DNA of 64,000 nucleotides from Mycolicibacterium aichiense (GTDB lineage Bacteria; Actinomycetota; Actinomycetes; Mycobacteriales; Mycobacteriaceae): positions 3,658,001 to 3,722,000 of the forward strand of contig NZ_AP022561.1 of NCBI RefSeq assembly GCF_010726245.1. The letters run 5' to 3'. Both the position numbers and the translations under genes were made by a program. This document shows positions 29,249-41,318 of this stretch, in pieces (position 1 is the first letter of the stretch; each line of letters starts with the position of its first letter). The notes under the pieces were generated by a model. It was given only the letters and a program-made list of their open reading frames with translations. It did no database searches and was not told where the DNA came from.

Positions 29249-31237
29249 TCAGCCCAGCGTTTCGGGGAACTGCGCCGGCTCTCCCAGGACGTGTTCGGCC
29301 AGGAACGCGGTGACCACCTGGTACCAGATCTTCGCGTGCTGCGGGGACAGCACCCAGTGGTTCTCGGACGGGAAGTACAGGAACCGGTGCGGAGAGGTGC
29401 CGTCGTCGGCGGCGGGGAGTCCGGATTCGGTCAGCAGCTCGTACCACAGCCGCAGCGCCTCCCCGATCGGCACGCGATAGTCCTTGTCGCCGTGGATCAC
29501 CAGCATCGGGGTGGCGATGTTCCCGACGAAGCGGTGTGGCGAATTGTCCTGCGCCATGGCCGGTGTCATCTCGCGGGCCCAGTAGTAGGCGCCGTCGGTG
29601 GTCGGACCGAACTGGTCGAGCGCCCACAGGCTGGCGTGGGTGACGATCGCCGCGAAGCGGTCGGTGTGGCCGGCCACCCAGTTGGCCATGTAGCCGCCGA
29701 ACGACCCACCCATCGCCGCCGTCCGCCCGGCGTCGATGCGCGGGTGCGCCACCGCGGCATCGACGGCGGCCATCAGATCCTCGTAGGGCGGCCCGCCCCA
29801 GGCGCCCCACCCGCGCTGGATGAAGTCCTGGCCGTACCCGGTGGACAGCGCCGGGTCGGGCAGCAGCACTGCGTATCCGCGGGCCGCCATCAACCACGGA
29901 TTCCACCGCCACGACCACACGTTCCAGCTGCCCAGCGGTCCGCCGTGAATCCACAGCAGCAGTGGTGCGGGTTCCTGCCCGCCGCCGGACGGCAACACCA
30001 GCCAGGACCGCACCGTCGTTCCGTCGGCGGCGGTCGCGACGGTCTCGGTCAGTTCGCCGGGCAGCTCCGGCAATTCCACGCACGGCAGCACGGTGACCGC
30101 CCCGTGCGGGTCGATCCGCACCGGGTGCGGCGGCGCCGCGTAGGAGCTTCGCAGCGCGTAGACGATGCCGTCGGGTGCGGCGATGACGTTCGAGTAGCTG
30201 AAGTCGTCGTCGGTGATCCGGCGGACATCGCCGTCCAGACTGACCTCGAAGATCGGGCAGCGGCCGTTGTCGTCGGCGGTGACCAGGACCGCGGAGCCGT
30301 CATACGACCAGGTCGCCGACGCCGGCCACCGGTCCCACCCGGCGGCCAGCTGCGTCAACTCTTCCGACCGTAGATCCAAGTGGCACAACGTGATTCGTGG
30401 CGCCTGGTGCGGGGTCGAGACAGTCTCACGGGTGAACACCACAGCCTTGCCGTCCGGTGAGATGGCCGGGTGTTCCAGGTCGGCGGCGGGATCCTCGGCG
30501 ATCACCGAACGCTCACCGGTCCCCAAGTCGATGCGCACCAGCACCGATCGCAGGGCGGCGCGCGGCGCGGACACCCGCCAGGTCGCGACCGCGAAGGTGC
30601 CGTCCGGGGACACCGCGAAATCCGCCTCCCCAAGCGCAGGTCCCGGCTCACGCGTGACGTCGGTGAGCTCACCGTCCGCCGCGACGCGGAACAGGTGCGT
30701 CTCATCCGGGCCGAGGTCGGAGTCCCAGTGCCGCACCGGGTAGCCGGTGTGCAGAATCGCGCTGATCTTGTTGTCCTTGCGCAATTTCCGCAGCCGGCGC
30801 TCGTCGTCGACGGTGTCGGCCGACGGCAACAACGGGGCACCGATGACGACGGCCGCTGCGCTGCGCGCGGTCCGCACAGTAGTGATCCCGGCAGGCAGCT
30901 CGGCCAGCTGGACGGACTCTCCGCCGGCGGCGGGCAGCAGCCACAGTGCGGCCGGCGGTTTGTCGTCGTCCGCGTTCGGTCGCACCGAGGTGAACAACAG
31001 ATCGCCGTCGGCGGTGAACGCCGGCCCGGCTTCGCCCTTGGCGCCGCGCGTCAGTCGCCGGGCCGCGGCGGCACCGCCCGGGTCCAGTTCCCATAGCGCG
31101 GTGACGTATTCGGTTTTGGCGGCGTTGAGTTCGGCGACGCATGTCACGACACGCGACCCGTCGGCCGACACCGCCAGCCCGGAAACCCGGGGCAGTGCGA
31201 TGTAGTCGTCGAGATCGTCGAATGGGCCCGAGGTCAT
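29249..31237 (-). CDS. S9-family (prolyl oligopeptidase-type) peptidase
   Basis: The ATG at 31237 (MTSGPFDDLDDYIALPRV) gives 662 residues; the longer open frame upstream is a shadow of the monooxygenase gene. A seven-bladed beta-propeller (about 15-400) precedes the alpha/beta-hydrolase domain. The triad is Ser512 in GGSFGGYM, Asp586 in HGDKDYR and His627 in SENHW. No signal peptide, so it acts in the cytosol as an acylaminoacyl- or oligopeptidase. It lies 15 bp after the reductase stop in convergent reading of strand order, and 36 bp from the divergent monooxygenase. Confidence 0.9.
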   Translation of the reverse strand: MTSGPFDDLDDYIALPRVSGLAVSADGSRVVTCVAELNAAKTEYVTALWELDPGGAAAARRLTRGAKGEAGPAFTADGDLLFTSVRPNADDDKPPAALWLLPAAGGESVQLAELPAGITTVRTARSAAAVVIGAPLLPSADTVDDERRLRKLRKDNKISAILHTGYPVRHWDSDLGPDETHLFRVAADGELTDVTREPGPALGEADFAVSPDGTFAVATWRVSAPRAALRSVLVRIDLGTGERSVIAEDPAADLEHPAISPDGKAVVFTRETVSTPHQAPRITLCHLDLRSEELTQLAAGWDRWPASATWSYDGSAVLVTADDNGRCPIFEVSLDGDVRRITDDDFSYSNVIAAPDGIVYALRSSYAAPPHPVRIDPHGAVTVLPCVELPELPGELTETVATAADGTTVRSWLVLPSGGGQEPAPLLLWIHGGPLGSWNVWSWRWNPWLMAARGYAVLLPDPALSTGYGQDFIQRGWGAWGGPPYEDLMAAVDAAVAHPRIDAGRTAAMGGSFGGYMANWVAGHTDRFAAIVTHASLWALDQFGPTTDGAYYWAREMTPAMAQDNSPHRFVGNIATPMLVIHGDKDYRVPIGEALRLWYELLTESGLPAADDGTSPHRFLYFPSENHWVLSPQHAKIWYQVVTAFLAEHVLGEPAQFPETLG

Positions 31238-31273
31238 GTCCCGTTGGTAGCACACGCCGGTTAGGTTCAGGGC

Positions 31274-32440
31274 ATGGCCGAGATCGCAGTCGTCGGAGCG
31301 GGCATCGCCGGACTCGCCACCGCCGCCGCGCTGGCGCGGCGCGGTCATGCCGTCACGGTGATCGAGGAGCGCACCGACACCGGTTCCGGGGCGGGGATCA
31401 GTATCTGGCCGAACGCCCTGGCCGCTCTCGACCATCTGGGTCTCGGCGATCAGGTGCGGGCGGCGGGCGGGCGGATCGCCGCGGGCGCGATCCGCTGGAA
31501 GGACGGCCGCTGGCTGCGCCGCCCGGCCGGTGAGCGCATCGTCACCGCGCTGGGTGAGCCGCTGGTGGTGCTGCAGCGGGCGGTGCTGCGCGACGTGCTC
31601 GCGGGCGCGCTGCCTGCGGGCACCGTCATCGACGGAGTAGGAGTTCGCCGGCTCAGCTCGACCGGTGCCGGGATACGGCTTCATCTGACGGACTGCTCGA
31701 CCCGCGACGTCGACGCGGTGGTCGGCGCCGACGGCACCGGTTCGGTGGTGGCGCGCCATCTCAACGGTCCGCTGCTTCACCGCTACGCCGGATACACAGC
31801 TTGGCGCGGTGTCGCCTCGACGTCGATCGACCCCGACCTGGCCGGCGAGACTATGGGCGCGGGTGCCGAGGTGGGCCATGTGCCGATGGGCGGCGGCCGG
31901 ACGTACTGGTTCGCCACCGAGCGCACGGTCGAGGGTGCGTCGGCGCCGCAGGGCGAGCTCGGGTATCTGCGCGAGAAGTTCGCGTCGTGGGCCGCGCCGA
32001 TCCCGGCGATGCTGGCGGCCACCGACCCCGCCGAGGTGTTGCGCAACGACCTCTATGACCGCACCACCGCCCGGCGCTGGGCGGTGGGCCCGGTGGTGCT
32101 GGTCGGCGACGCCGCCCACCCCATGCGACCTCATCTGGGTCAGGGCGGGTGCCAGGCCCTGGAGGATGCCGCCGTGCTGGGCGCATTCGTCGGCCTGTCC
32201 CCCGACTTGCCGAGGGCGTTCGCCGCCTTCGAATCGTTCCGCCGCCGCCGGGTCCGCGCGATCGCCGGGGAATCGCGGCTGATCGGTCGCGTGCTGAATC
32301 TGCGCCCCGCAGCGCTGAGCGCACTGGCCAGCAGGGCGACCGTGGTGGTGCCGGAGGTTCTGGTGACCCGCCACCTGGCGTCGATCGCCGCGCGGTCGGC
32401 TTTCCGGCTGCCCACGCGCGACGACGCCCAGTCGGCCTGA
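31274..32440 (+). CDS. FAD-dependent monooxygenase (PHBH-type)
   Basis: This 388-residue flavoprotein has the Rossmann GAGIAG at 8-13, the DG motif GADGTGS at 151-157 and the FAD ribityl motif GDAAHPM at 278-284. These define the p-hydroxybenzoate-hydroxylase family, which inserts oxygen with NAD(P)H. The substrate cannot be named. The start is divergent from the S9 peptidase and the end is convergent with rpfE, with a hairpin across the stop codon. Confidence 0.85.
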   Translation: MAEIAVVGAGIAGLATAAALARRGHAVTVIEERTDTGSGAGISIWPNALAALDHLGLGDQVRAAGGRIAAGAIRWKDGRWLRRPAGERIVTALGEPLVVLQRAVLRDVLAGALPAGTVIDGVGVRRLSSTGAGIRLHLTDCSTRDVDAVVGADGTGSVVARHLNGPLLHRYAGYTAWRGVASTSIDPDLAGETMGAGAEVGHVPMGGGRTYWFATERTVEGASAPQGELGYLREKFASWAAPIPAMLAATDPAEVLRNDLYDRTTARRWAVGPVVLVGDAAHPMRPHLGQGGCQALEDAAVLGAFVGLSPDLPRAFAAFESFRRRRVRAIAGESRLIGRVLNLRPAALSALASRATVVVPEVLVTRHLASIAARSAFRLPTRDDAQSA

Positions 32441-32457
32441 GCCGGCTGGGCGTCGTC
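32420..32457. terminator. Bidirectional hairpin between monooxygenase and rpfE
   Basis: GACGACGCCCAG (32420-32431) pairs perfectly with 32446-32457. A U-G wobble and a further CGGC/GCCG stem continue it to a 4-base loop, giving a 17-bp GC-rich hairpin that includes the monooxygenase stop codon. No T run follows, but U-less hairpins are common at mycobacterial gene ends. Confidence 0.6.
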
Positions 32458-32466
32458 AGCGAGGTA

Positions 32467-33129
<663 letters not shown>

Positions 33130-33139
33130 GAGCGCGATA

Positions 33140-33620
<481 letters not shown>

Positions 33621-34233
33621 ACAGAAGGTCGTTGCGACCGTCCCGGCCCCGCTCACACGCAGGGTTCAAATGTGTGGAGTCATATCTGCAGTTGTTTGCT
33701 CCCTTGCGGGACCGGGTAGGACGCTACAAAGCAGGACAAATGAAGTCACATCAACGACACGCTTATCTCGGTTAGATCACGAGATGGTTACGAGCGAATG
33801 CTATGAGTTGTCTGTGCAGGTCAACGCGCGGTTTCAGGGCCAGCGATTTTGTTGACACGCCCGTAAATTACGTGACGTTTATCACGTAGAAATTGTGGCG
33901 CCGGACACAGGTTATTGATAACGCAAGGCATCGGACTTTGCGATCTCGGCCGGTCCCAGGAAACAAACCGCGCCCCACCTGCCCCAACAGCATCGGCTCG
34001 GGGTAGTCGTTAGCTGGCGGCCGACGTCACGGCCGTGGCGGCATGATGCAATTCCGCGACGGCCCCGCGTCGATCCGAAATGGGCGGACAGTACGGCTGC
34101 CGGCGCCCGTCGAGTGCCCGAATTGCGTTGTCCCTCAGTAAGTCCTGAAGCACCGCCAGGACAGCCGACTCCCGATAGGCAAATCGGCAGGGATCGAATT
34201 GTCGACCGATTCCGAATTCGCTCCGGACGGCGT
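33621..34233. other. Intergenic region between rpfE2 and mobA
   Basis: About 610 bp (760 bp including the rpfE2 leader) without a convincing gene. It is less GC-rich than its surroundings at 33660-33930. It holds a CRP-like palindrome, a TTGACACGCCCGTAA segment at 33852-33866 shared in part with the rpfE upstream region, and a weak coding-like minus-strand frame at 34010-34153 (47 codons, no ribosome binding site). It probably contains the rpfE2 promoter. Confidence 0.6.
33870..33887. promoter_or_regulatory. CRP/cAMP-receptor-like palindrome
   Basis: ACGTGA-N6-TCACGT is a perfect 6-bp inverted repeat with the GTGA-N6-TCAC core of CRP-family sites. It lies about 395 bp upstream of rpfE2. M. 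tuberculosis CRP (Rv3676) is known to control rpfA, so a link to rpfE2 is plausible, but distance and lack of a mapped promoter leave it open. Confidence 0.4.
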
Positions 34234-34812
34234 TTATCCGGCGATTTGCTGCGCCAGATCGGCCGGTGAATTGACGTTCGCCAGCGCGCGGCTGGCCGGC
34301 ATCACGATCCGCTGGGTGACGACAGATTCGGCCAGCGCTCGCATGCTCCGTTCGCCCGCCGCGACCAAGGTGTCGATGTGGTCGGCCAGAGCGGTGTTGT
34401 AGATGCCGGCCAGATAATGGTCGCGGCCATCCCACGGCAGGACGATGTCGACACCCCGGTGCTGGGCGAGCTCGTCGATGATCTCGGTGGACAGGAACGG
34501 CATGTCGACCGCGCTGACGAACGCGCGCTCCACCCCGGCCTCCGCGGCCGCCCTCAGCCCGCGACCGGTGGCCAGGAGCGGCCCGACACCGCGGACCTCG
34601 TCACGCAAGATCTGCCCGTCGAGCGCGGGAAGCGCCTGACCGGGGGCGGCGATCACGAACACCGGTGCGCAGCGGGAACTCAGCGTGGCAACGGTGTACT
34701 CCACCATCGTGGTGTCGCCATCGGGGTGCGGCAGCGTGGCCTTGTCCCGGCCCATCCGCCGCGACGCCCCACCAGCCAAGACAACAGCGGCCAGCGGGGC
34801 GGGCGTGCTCAC
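34234..34812 (-). CDS. mobA: Molybdenum cofactor guanylyltransferase
   Basis: A 192-residue nucleotidyltransferase. [13 protein letters not shown] at 12-24 binds GTP, and VSAVDMPFL carries the Asp that holds the metal. It attaches GMP to molybdopterin to form the guanine dinucleotide cofactor. The start lies 9 bp after the korB stop, so it may be co-transcribed with korA-korB, as Rv2453c is with Rv2454c-Rv2455c. Confidence 0.9.
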   Translation of the reverse strand: MSTPAPLAAVVLAGGASRRMGRDKATLPHPDGDTTMVEYTVATLSSRCAPVFVIAAPGQALPALDGQILRDEVRGVGPLLATGRGLRAAAEAGVERAFVSAVDMPFLSTEIIDELAQHRGVDIVLPWDGRDHYLAGIYNTALADHIDTLVAAGERSMRALAESVVTQRIVMPASRALANVNSPADLAQQIAG

Positions 34813-34821
34813 GGTTGGAAT

Positions 34822-35894
34822 CTAGTCCACAGTCCAGGTGTCGCGGCCCCGCAGCAGCGACTGCAGCGCGTGCCGGTCGTGCGGGGTGGCCTCGCGGGCC
34901 ATCCGAACCTGGTCGCGCGCGGCGTCGTCGTACGTCGGCCGGTTGACCTGGCGGAACACTCCCATCACGGTGTGCTCGAGGTTCTGGTCGCTGAGCCGCG
35001 ACAACGCGAACGCGTAGGCCGAGTCGTCGGTGCTGGCGTCGTGGACCACGATGTCGCTGGCTGCGACGTCGGCGGTCTTGGCGACGTCCAGGCCGAAGCC
35101 GCTCTTCACCACGCAGTACTCACCGTTGGCGCCGAACACCACCGGCTCGCCCTGGCGGACGTTGATGATCCGCTCCTCGGCGCCTTCCTTGCGGAGCAGG
35201 TCGAAGGAGCCGTCGTTGAAGATCGGGCAGTCCTGCATGATCTCGACCAGCGCGGCGCCGCGATGCTGGGCGGCCGCCTTCAAGACCTCGGACAGCCCCT
35301 TGCGGTCGGAGTCCAGGGCACGGCCGACGAACGTCGCCTCGGCGCCCAGGGCCAGCGACACCGGGTTGAACGGATGATCCAACGAGCCCATCGGGGTGGA
35401 CTTGGTGACCTTGCCGACCTCAGAGGTGGGCGAGTACTGACCCTTGGTCAGACCGTAGATCCGGTTGTTGAACAGCAGGATCGTGATGTTGACGTTGCGG
35501 CGCAAGGCATGGATCAGATGATTGCCGCCGATGGACAGGGCGTCGCCGTCGCCGGTGACCACCCACACCGACAGGTCAGGGCGGGCCAGCGCCAGGCCGG
35601 TCGCGATGGTCGGGGCACGACCGTGGATCGAGTGGAAACCGTAGGTCTCCAAGTAGTACGGGAACCGGCTCGAGCAGCCGATGCCGCTGATGAACGCGAT
35701 GTTCTCCCGGCGCAGACCGAGGTCCGGCAGGAAGTTGCGGATCGTGTTCAGGATGACGTAGTCACCACAACCCGGGCACCAGCGGACCTCCTGGTCACTG
35801 GTGAAGTCCTTGGCCTTCTGCGGCTCGTCGGTGGTCGGCACCCACGCCGTCTTGGACACACTCGGTGCCAGCAGGTCCGAGCCGATCAGGTCAG

Positions 35895-35898
<4 letters not shown>
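34822..35898 (-). CDS. korB: 2-oxoglutarate:ferredoxin oxidoreductase, beta subunit
   Basis: This 358-residue thiamine-diphosphate subunit has WCPGCGDY (Cys41, Cys44), further Cys near 75 that with them can bind an iron-sulfur cluster, and the ThDP-binding GDGDALSIGGNH at 116-127 followed by NNRIYGLTKGQ. With KorA it oxidises 2-oxoglutarate to succinyl-CoA with ferredoxin as acceptor, an alternative to the KGD route in mycobacteria. The ATG overlaps the korA stop by 4 bp. Confidence 0.94.
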
Positions 35899-37841
<1,943 letters not shown>

Positions 37842-38121
37842 GTCCCCGCCTTTCGTCTTGTCCGCCGGGTGTAGATCCCGCGTCGCTATCGGGTGGACGC
37901 GCCGGCGGAATCGACAGCCCAGGAGTTGCTGTCACTCGCAGTACCGATTATTGCACTTTCTTAGGCATGGCTGACCGGGGCTCCGCCGTGACACGCCGTG
38001 CGGCCTGCATCGAAGGCACAGCTCATGGACAGGATCGGCGGTGGGGTGAGACAAAAGTGTGTCGTTCGTCACTTCCCGAGAACGTCGTTCTCTAAGAGAA
38101 GCACCTACTCGCCGGTAGCTC

Positions 38122-38970
38122 TCAGTTGCGGCGCGCCCCGAGGCGTTTCTCGAGTTCACCCGCGACCAGTTCACTCGCCGCGGCGGCCGCGGCGCGCGGA
38201 TCGGCGCCGGCCGCCCGATTTGCCACGTAACAGGTGGTGAACATGTCACCGGCGCCGGTGGTCTGCACGCCGTCGACCCGCCAGGCGGCCGGCACCCGGA
38301 CCCTTGTGTCACCGGTATAGATGTCGCAGCCCTCGGATCCGTAGGTCACCAGGATTTCGGGCACCCCGAGCCGCGCGGCGGTGGTCTCGTCGAACGGGCC
38401 GTCGGCGACGATGACGGCCTCGTCCTCGGCCAGCTTCAGGATGCTGAGGTGATCCAGCAGCTCCGGCGGGTAGTGGCGGTCCACCACCAGCGGCCCGAGC
38501 CGGTCGGCCCGGACCAGACCCTGGCCGTCGTAGGCGACCCGGTGGCCGCGCTGGGCGAGCAGAGCCAATGTCTCGGCGGGAAAGTCGGTCCGCAGCAGCG
38601 GAGCGAGGTGCACCCACGTCGTGTCGGGGTCCGCCGCCTCCACCTCGGCGGCACTCCACACCGGGCCGATGGCCTCCACCGACATCCGGCGGTGATCGAC
38701 GTCCTCATAGTCCAGCCGGAATGCGCTCGTGCAGTCGGCGGGAAGGATCCGGATCAGCGACCCGAACCGGTCGAGCAGCGGCTCGTACAGCGAGTGGTCC
38801 TCGTCGGCGGCCAGCGCGACGATCCCGCCCGGGCCACCCGCGGCTGCCATCGCGACACCGGAGAACGACGCGCACCCGCCGGGTGTCTTCGGGCCGCCGT
38901 TGATCACGTCGACGGCCAGGTTGCCCAGCACGGTCACGCCGGCGGCGAGCTCAGCGCGGTGTCGTGACAC
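38122..38970 (-). CDS. Divergent PfkB-family carbohydrate kinase
   Basis: GTG at 38970 follows an AAGGAGA site and gives 282 residues; an ATG at 39009 is the alternative. VTVLGNLAVDVI and PGGCASFSG form the substrate side, and TTGAGDMF near the C-terminus carries the catalytic Asp. It is clearly diverged from the ribokinase at 8460. The short N-terminal half resembles inositol-kinase-like or nucleoside-kinase-like PfkB proteins; a cyclitol or its oxidised product is a reasonable guess from the location. It lies 101 bp downstream of the LacI gene on the same strand. Confidence 0.78.
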   Translation of the reverse strand: MSRHRAELAAGVTVLGNLAVDVINGGPKTPGGCASFSGVAMAAAGGPGGIVALAADEDHSLYEPLLDRFGSLIRILPADCTSAFRLDYEDVDHRRMSVEAIGPVWSAAEVEAADPDTTWVHLAPLLRTDFPAETLALLAQRGHRVAYDGQGLVRADRLGPLVVDRHYPPELLDHLSILKLAEDEAVIVADGPFDETTAARLGVPEILVTYGSEGCDIYTGDTRVRVPAAWRVDGVQTTGAGDMFTTCYVANRAAGADPRAAAAAASELVAGELEKRLGARRN

Positions 38971-39071
38971 GGGTCGGTCTCCTTGTGGGCTTCGTGAGTT
39001 GGGCGCCATCCATCGTCGCCGTCGGCGCGGAATGCTAGTCGCGGTTTCTCCGAATCGACGACTCGCCGAGT

Positions 39072-40076
39072 TCAGGCAGGCAGGTTATACGGGGTGATCA
39101 CCTGAATCGGGACGGGGCGCGCGGGCTCGCTGGGCAACGCGCGGTGCTGCTGCAGGATCAGCCGCATCGCGAGCCGGGCGTCGGCGCGCAGGTCGTTGTG
39201 CAGCACCGCCGAGATGCGGCCTTCGCGCAGCAGCCGCCGGTTGTCGGCGTCGAGGTCGTGAGCGATGAATACCCGGCAGACTCTGTCCAGCTTCTCGAAT
39301 GCCGCAACCGTCGCCGTGTTTCCGCCGCCGACGGAATAGACGGCAGCGACGTCGGGGTGGCGCTCGAGGGCATCGACCACCAGGCGTTCGATGGTGGCGT
39401 CGATACCGTCGCTGTCACCGACCTCGACGATGCCGCGGCCGGATTTGCGCAGCGCGGTCCGGAACCCGACTTCACGTTCCGCCTCGCCTCGAAACACCGT
39501 GCGGCTCAACGTGATCAGTACGTCCGCCGGCGTGTCACCGAGCCACTGGTCCATCAGATAGGCCGCGGTGGTCCCGGCTCCGTGGTTGTCGATGCCGACG
39601 TATGCGCAGCGCGCACTGGCCGGAATGTCGGTTGTGTACGTGACCACCGGGACGCCGGCGGCCACCAGACGGTCGACGGCCTCGGCCACCTCCGGTTCAT
39701 CTTGCGCCTTGAGCACGATCCCGTGACTGCCCTTGATCCGGGCCAGCGTGTCCACCATCTGGTCTGTCGCCCCGGACTCCCACAGGTGAAATCGCGCGCG
39801 CAGCATCGCGGGCGCGAATGCAGGCAGTTCGGCTTCGACTGCGGCACGAAAGGCATCGGAGAACCGCTGCGGGGTCTGCATCACCACGTCGATCAGGAAG
39901 CGACGTCCGTTGAGCCGCAACTGGGATCGTTGTTTCTCCAGATCGTCGATTGCGTGCAGCACCTCGGCGCGGGTGGCCGCCCGGACCCCGGGACGGTCAT
40001 TGAGCACCCGGTCGACGGTGGCTTCGGACAGTCCGGACTGTTGGGCGATCTCGCGGACTTTGAAGCGGTGCGCCAT
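39072..40076 (-). CDS. LacI-family transcriptional regulator
   Basis: The ATG at 40076 (MAHRFKVREIAQQSG) gives 334 residues. An HTH with hinge (about 5-60, SGLSEATVDRVLNDRPGVR) precedes a periplasmic-binding-protein-like sensor domain ending in GRISAVLHNDLRADA. It is divergent from the dioxygenase gene with only 81 bp between the starts, so it probably controls the 40158-44162 operon and itself. The effector should be a sugar or cyclitol. No clear palindromic operator was found in the gap, only direct TGATGG repeats. Confidence 0.87.
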   Translation of the reverse strand: MAHRFKVREIAQQSGLSEATVDRVLNDRPGVRAATRAEVLHAIDDLEKQRSQLRLNGRRFLIDVVMQTPQRFSDAFRAAVEAELPAFAPAMLRARFHLWESGATDQMVDTLARIKGSHGIVLKAQDEPEVAEAVDRLVAAGVPVVTYTTDIPASARCAYVGIDNHGAGTTAAYLMDQWLGDTPADVLITLSRTVFRGEAEREVGFRTALRKSGRGIVEVGDSDGIDATIERLVVDALERHPDVAAVYSVGGGNTATVAAFEKLDRVCRVFIAHDLDADNRRLLREGRISAVLHNDLRADARLAMRLILQQHRALPSEPARPVPIQVITPYNLPA

Positions 40077-40157
40077 GTTTCGCAGCCTATCGTTCTGATG
40101 GGTTTTTGATGGCTTTCTGGTGTTGATTGCGGCCTGAGTCACAGCAAGACTTTCGGC

Positions 40158-41318
40158 ATGGCTGATGTGCGTGCGCGGGTTCAACCCTGGTTGACGCCGC
40201 AGGCCTATCACCTCGACGAGTTGAAAGCACTGACCGAGCGTGAGACCGATCTCTCGGCGTACCCGCATGCCGCCGAGGTTCGGCAGAACGTCGTCGTCTA
40301 CTCCGCCGCCGAGATCACGCGTGCCGACCGACGGGCTGTGCAGGCCGAACTCATCACCGCGCTGGCCGAGGGTCCCGGCGTCGTCGTGTTCACCGGCGCC
40401 TTCCCGCCCGCGGTCGTCGACGCCGCCAGCGTGGCGTTCGCGGCACTGATCGCCGATCAGCGCCGGGCCGGCGGTGCGGCCGGGGATCACTTCGGAGCCG
40501 CGGGCGCCAACGACCGGGTGTGGAACGCTGCCCAGAAGCTGGCGCTGCACTCTCCCGAGGCGTACGCCGACTACTACGCCAACGATCTGCTGGCCCTGGT
40601 CTGCCAGGCCTGGCTCGGGCCGCGCTACCAGGTCACCTCTCAGGTGAACGTCGTCAATCCCGGTGGCGCCGCGCAGGTTCCGCACCGCGACTACCACCTC
40701 GGGTTCGTCGCGCCCGGCCAACTCTGCGAGTACCCCGCGCACGTGCACCGGTTGTCGCCGGCCCTGACGCTGCAGGGCGCAGTCGCCCACACCGACATGC
40801 CACTGGAGAGCGGGCCGACCATGCTGCTGCCGTATTCGCAGCTGTTCGAGGGCGGCTATGTGGCATTCACTTCACCGGAGTTCGTCGACTACTTCGCCAC
40901 CCATCATGTGCAGATCCCGCTGAGCAAGGGCGATGCGGTGTTCTTCAATCCGGCGCTCTATCACGGCGCCGGCGCCAACACCTCCGCCGCGGTCCGGCGG
41001 ATGGCCAACCTGTTGCAGATCTCGTCGCCGTTCGGCCGGGCGATGGAAGCCCTGGACCGCACCGCGATGGTGCGTGCGGTGTACCCGGCGCTGCGCGCCA
41101 TGAAGGCCGAGGGCCGATCGGCGGCGGAGCTGCTCAACGCCGCGGTGGCTACCGCCGAGGGTTACCCCTTCCCCACCAACCTGGACCGCGACCAACCGAT
41201 CGGAAGTCTTGCGCCGCCAAGCCAAGTCGACGTCGTGCTCGCCGCGCTGGCCGACGATCTGTCCCCCGAAGCCCTCGACGTCGCACTGTGCGACCAGAAC
41301 GAACGGAGAATTCCATGA
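40158..41318 (+). CDS. Phytanoyl-CoA dioxygenase-like Fe(II)/2-oxoglutarate oxygenase
   Basis: This 386-residue protein has the metal triad of the PhyH superfamily: His176-x-Asp178 in PHRDYH and distal His269 in LYHGAGANTS. Arg280 or Arg281 (VRRMANLL) is placed to hold 2-oxoglutarate. Such enzymes hydroxylate, or remove O-methyl groups by hydroxylating them. First in a four-gene operon with a Gfo/Idh dehydrogenase, an IolE-like isomerase and a second Gfo/Idh enzyme, it probably acts on a sugar or cyclitol. Its stop overlaps the next ATG by 4 bp. It is not expected in textbook inositol pathways. Substrate unknown. Confidence 0.82.
   Translation: MADVRARVQPWLTPQAYHLDELKALTERETDLSAYPHAAEVRQNVVVYSAAEITRADRRAVQAELITALAEGPGVVVFTGAFPPAVVDAASVAFAALIADQRRAGGAAGDHFGAAGANDRVWNAAQKLALHSPEAYADYYANDLLALVCQAWLGPRYQVTSQVNVVNPGGAAQVPHRDYHLGFVAPGQLCEYPAHVHRLSPALTLQGAVAHTDMPLESGPTMLLPYSQLFEGGYVAFTSPEFVDYFATHHVQIPLSKGDAVFFNPALYHGAGANTSAAVRRMANLLQISSPFGRAMEALDRTAMVRAVYPALRAMKAEGRSAAELLNAAVATAEGYPFPTNLDRDQPIGSLAPPSQVDVVLAALADDLSPEALDVALCDQNERRIP

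Noticed and set aside
29249..32374. 1041-codon reading of the S9 peptidase frame
   Set aside because: The upstream 379 codons are antisense to the FAD monooxygenase; the peptidase starts at 31237.
38078..38092. GAGAAC-GTC-GTTCTC hairpin after the PfkB gene
   Set aside because: Only a 6-bp stem with no T run; too weak to call a terminator.
40077..40157. IolR site in front of the oxygenase gene
   Set aside because: No match to the TGTC-NN-RACA core in either orientation, so this operon is more likely under LacI control.
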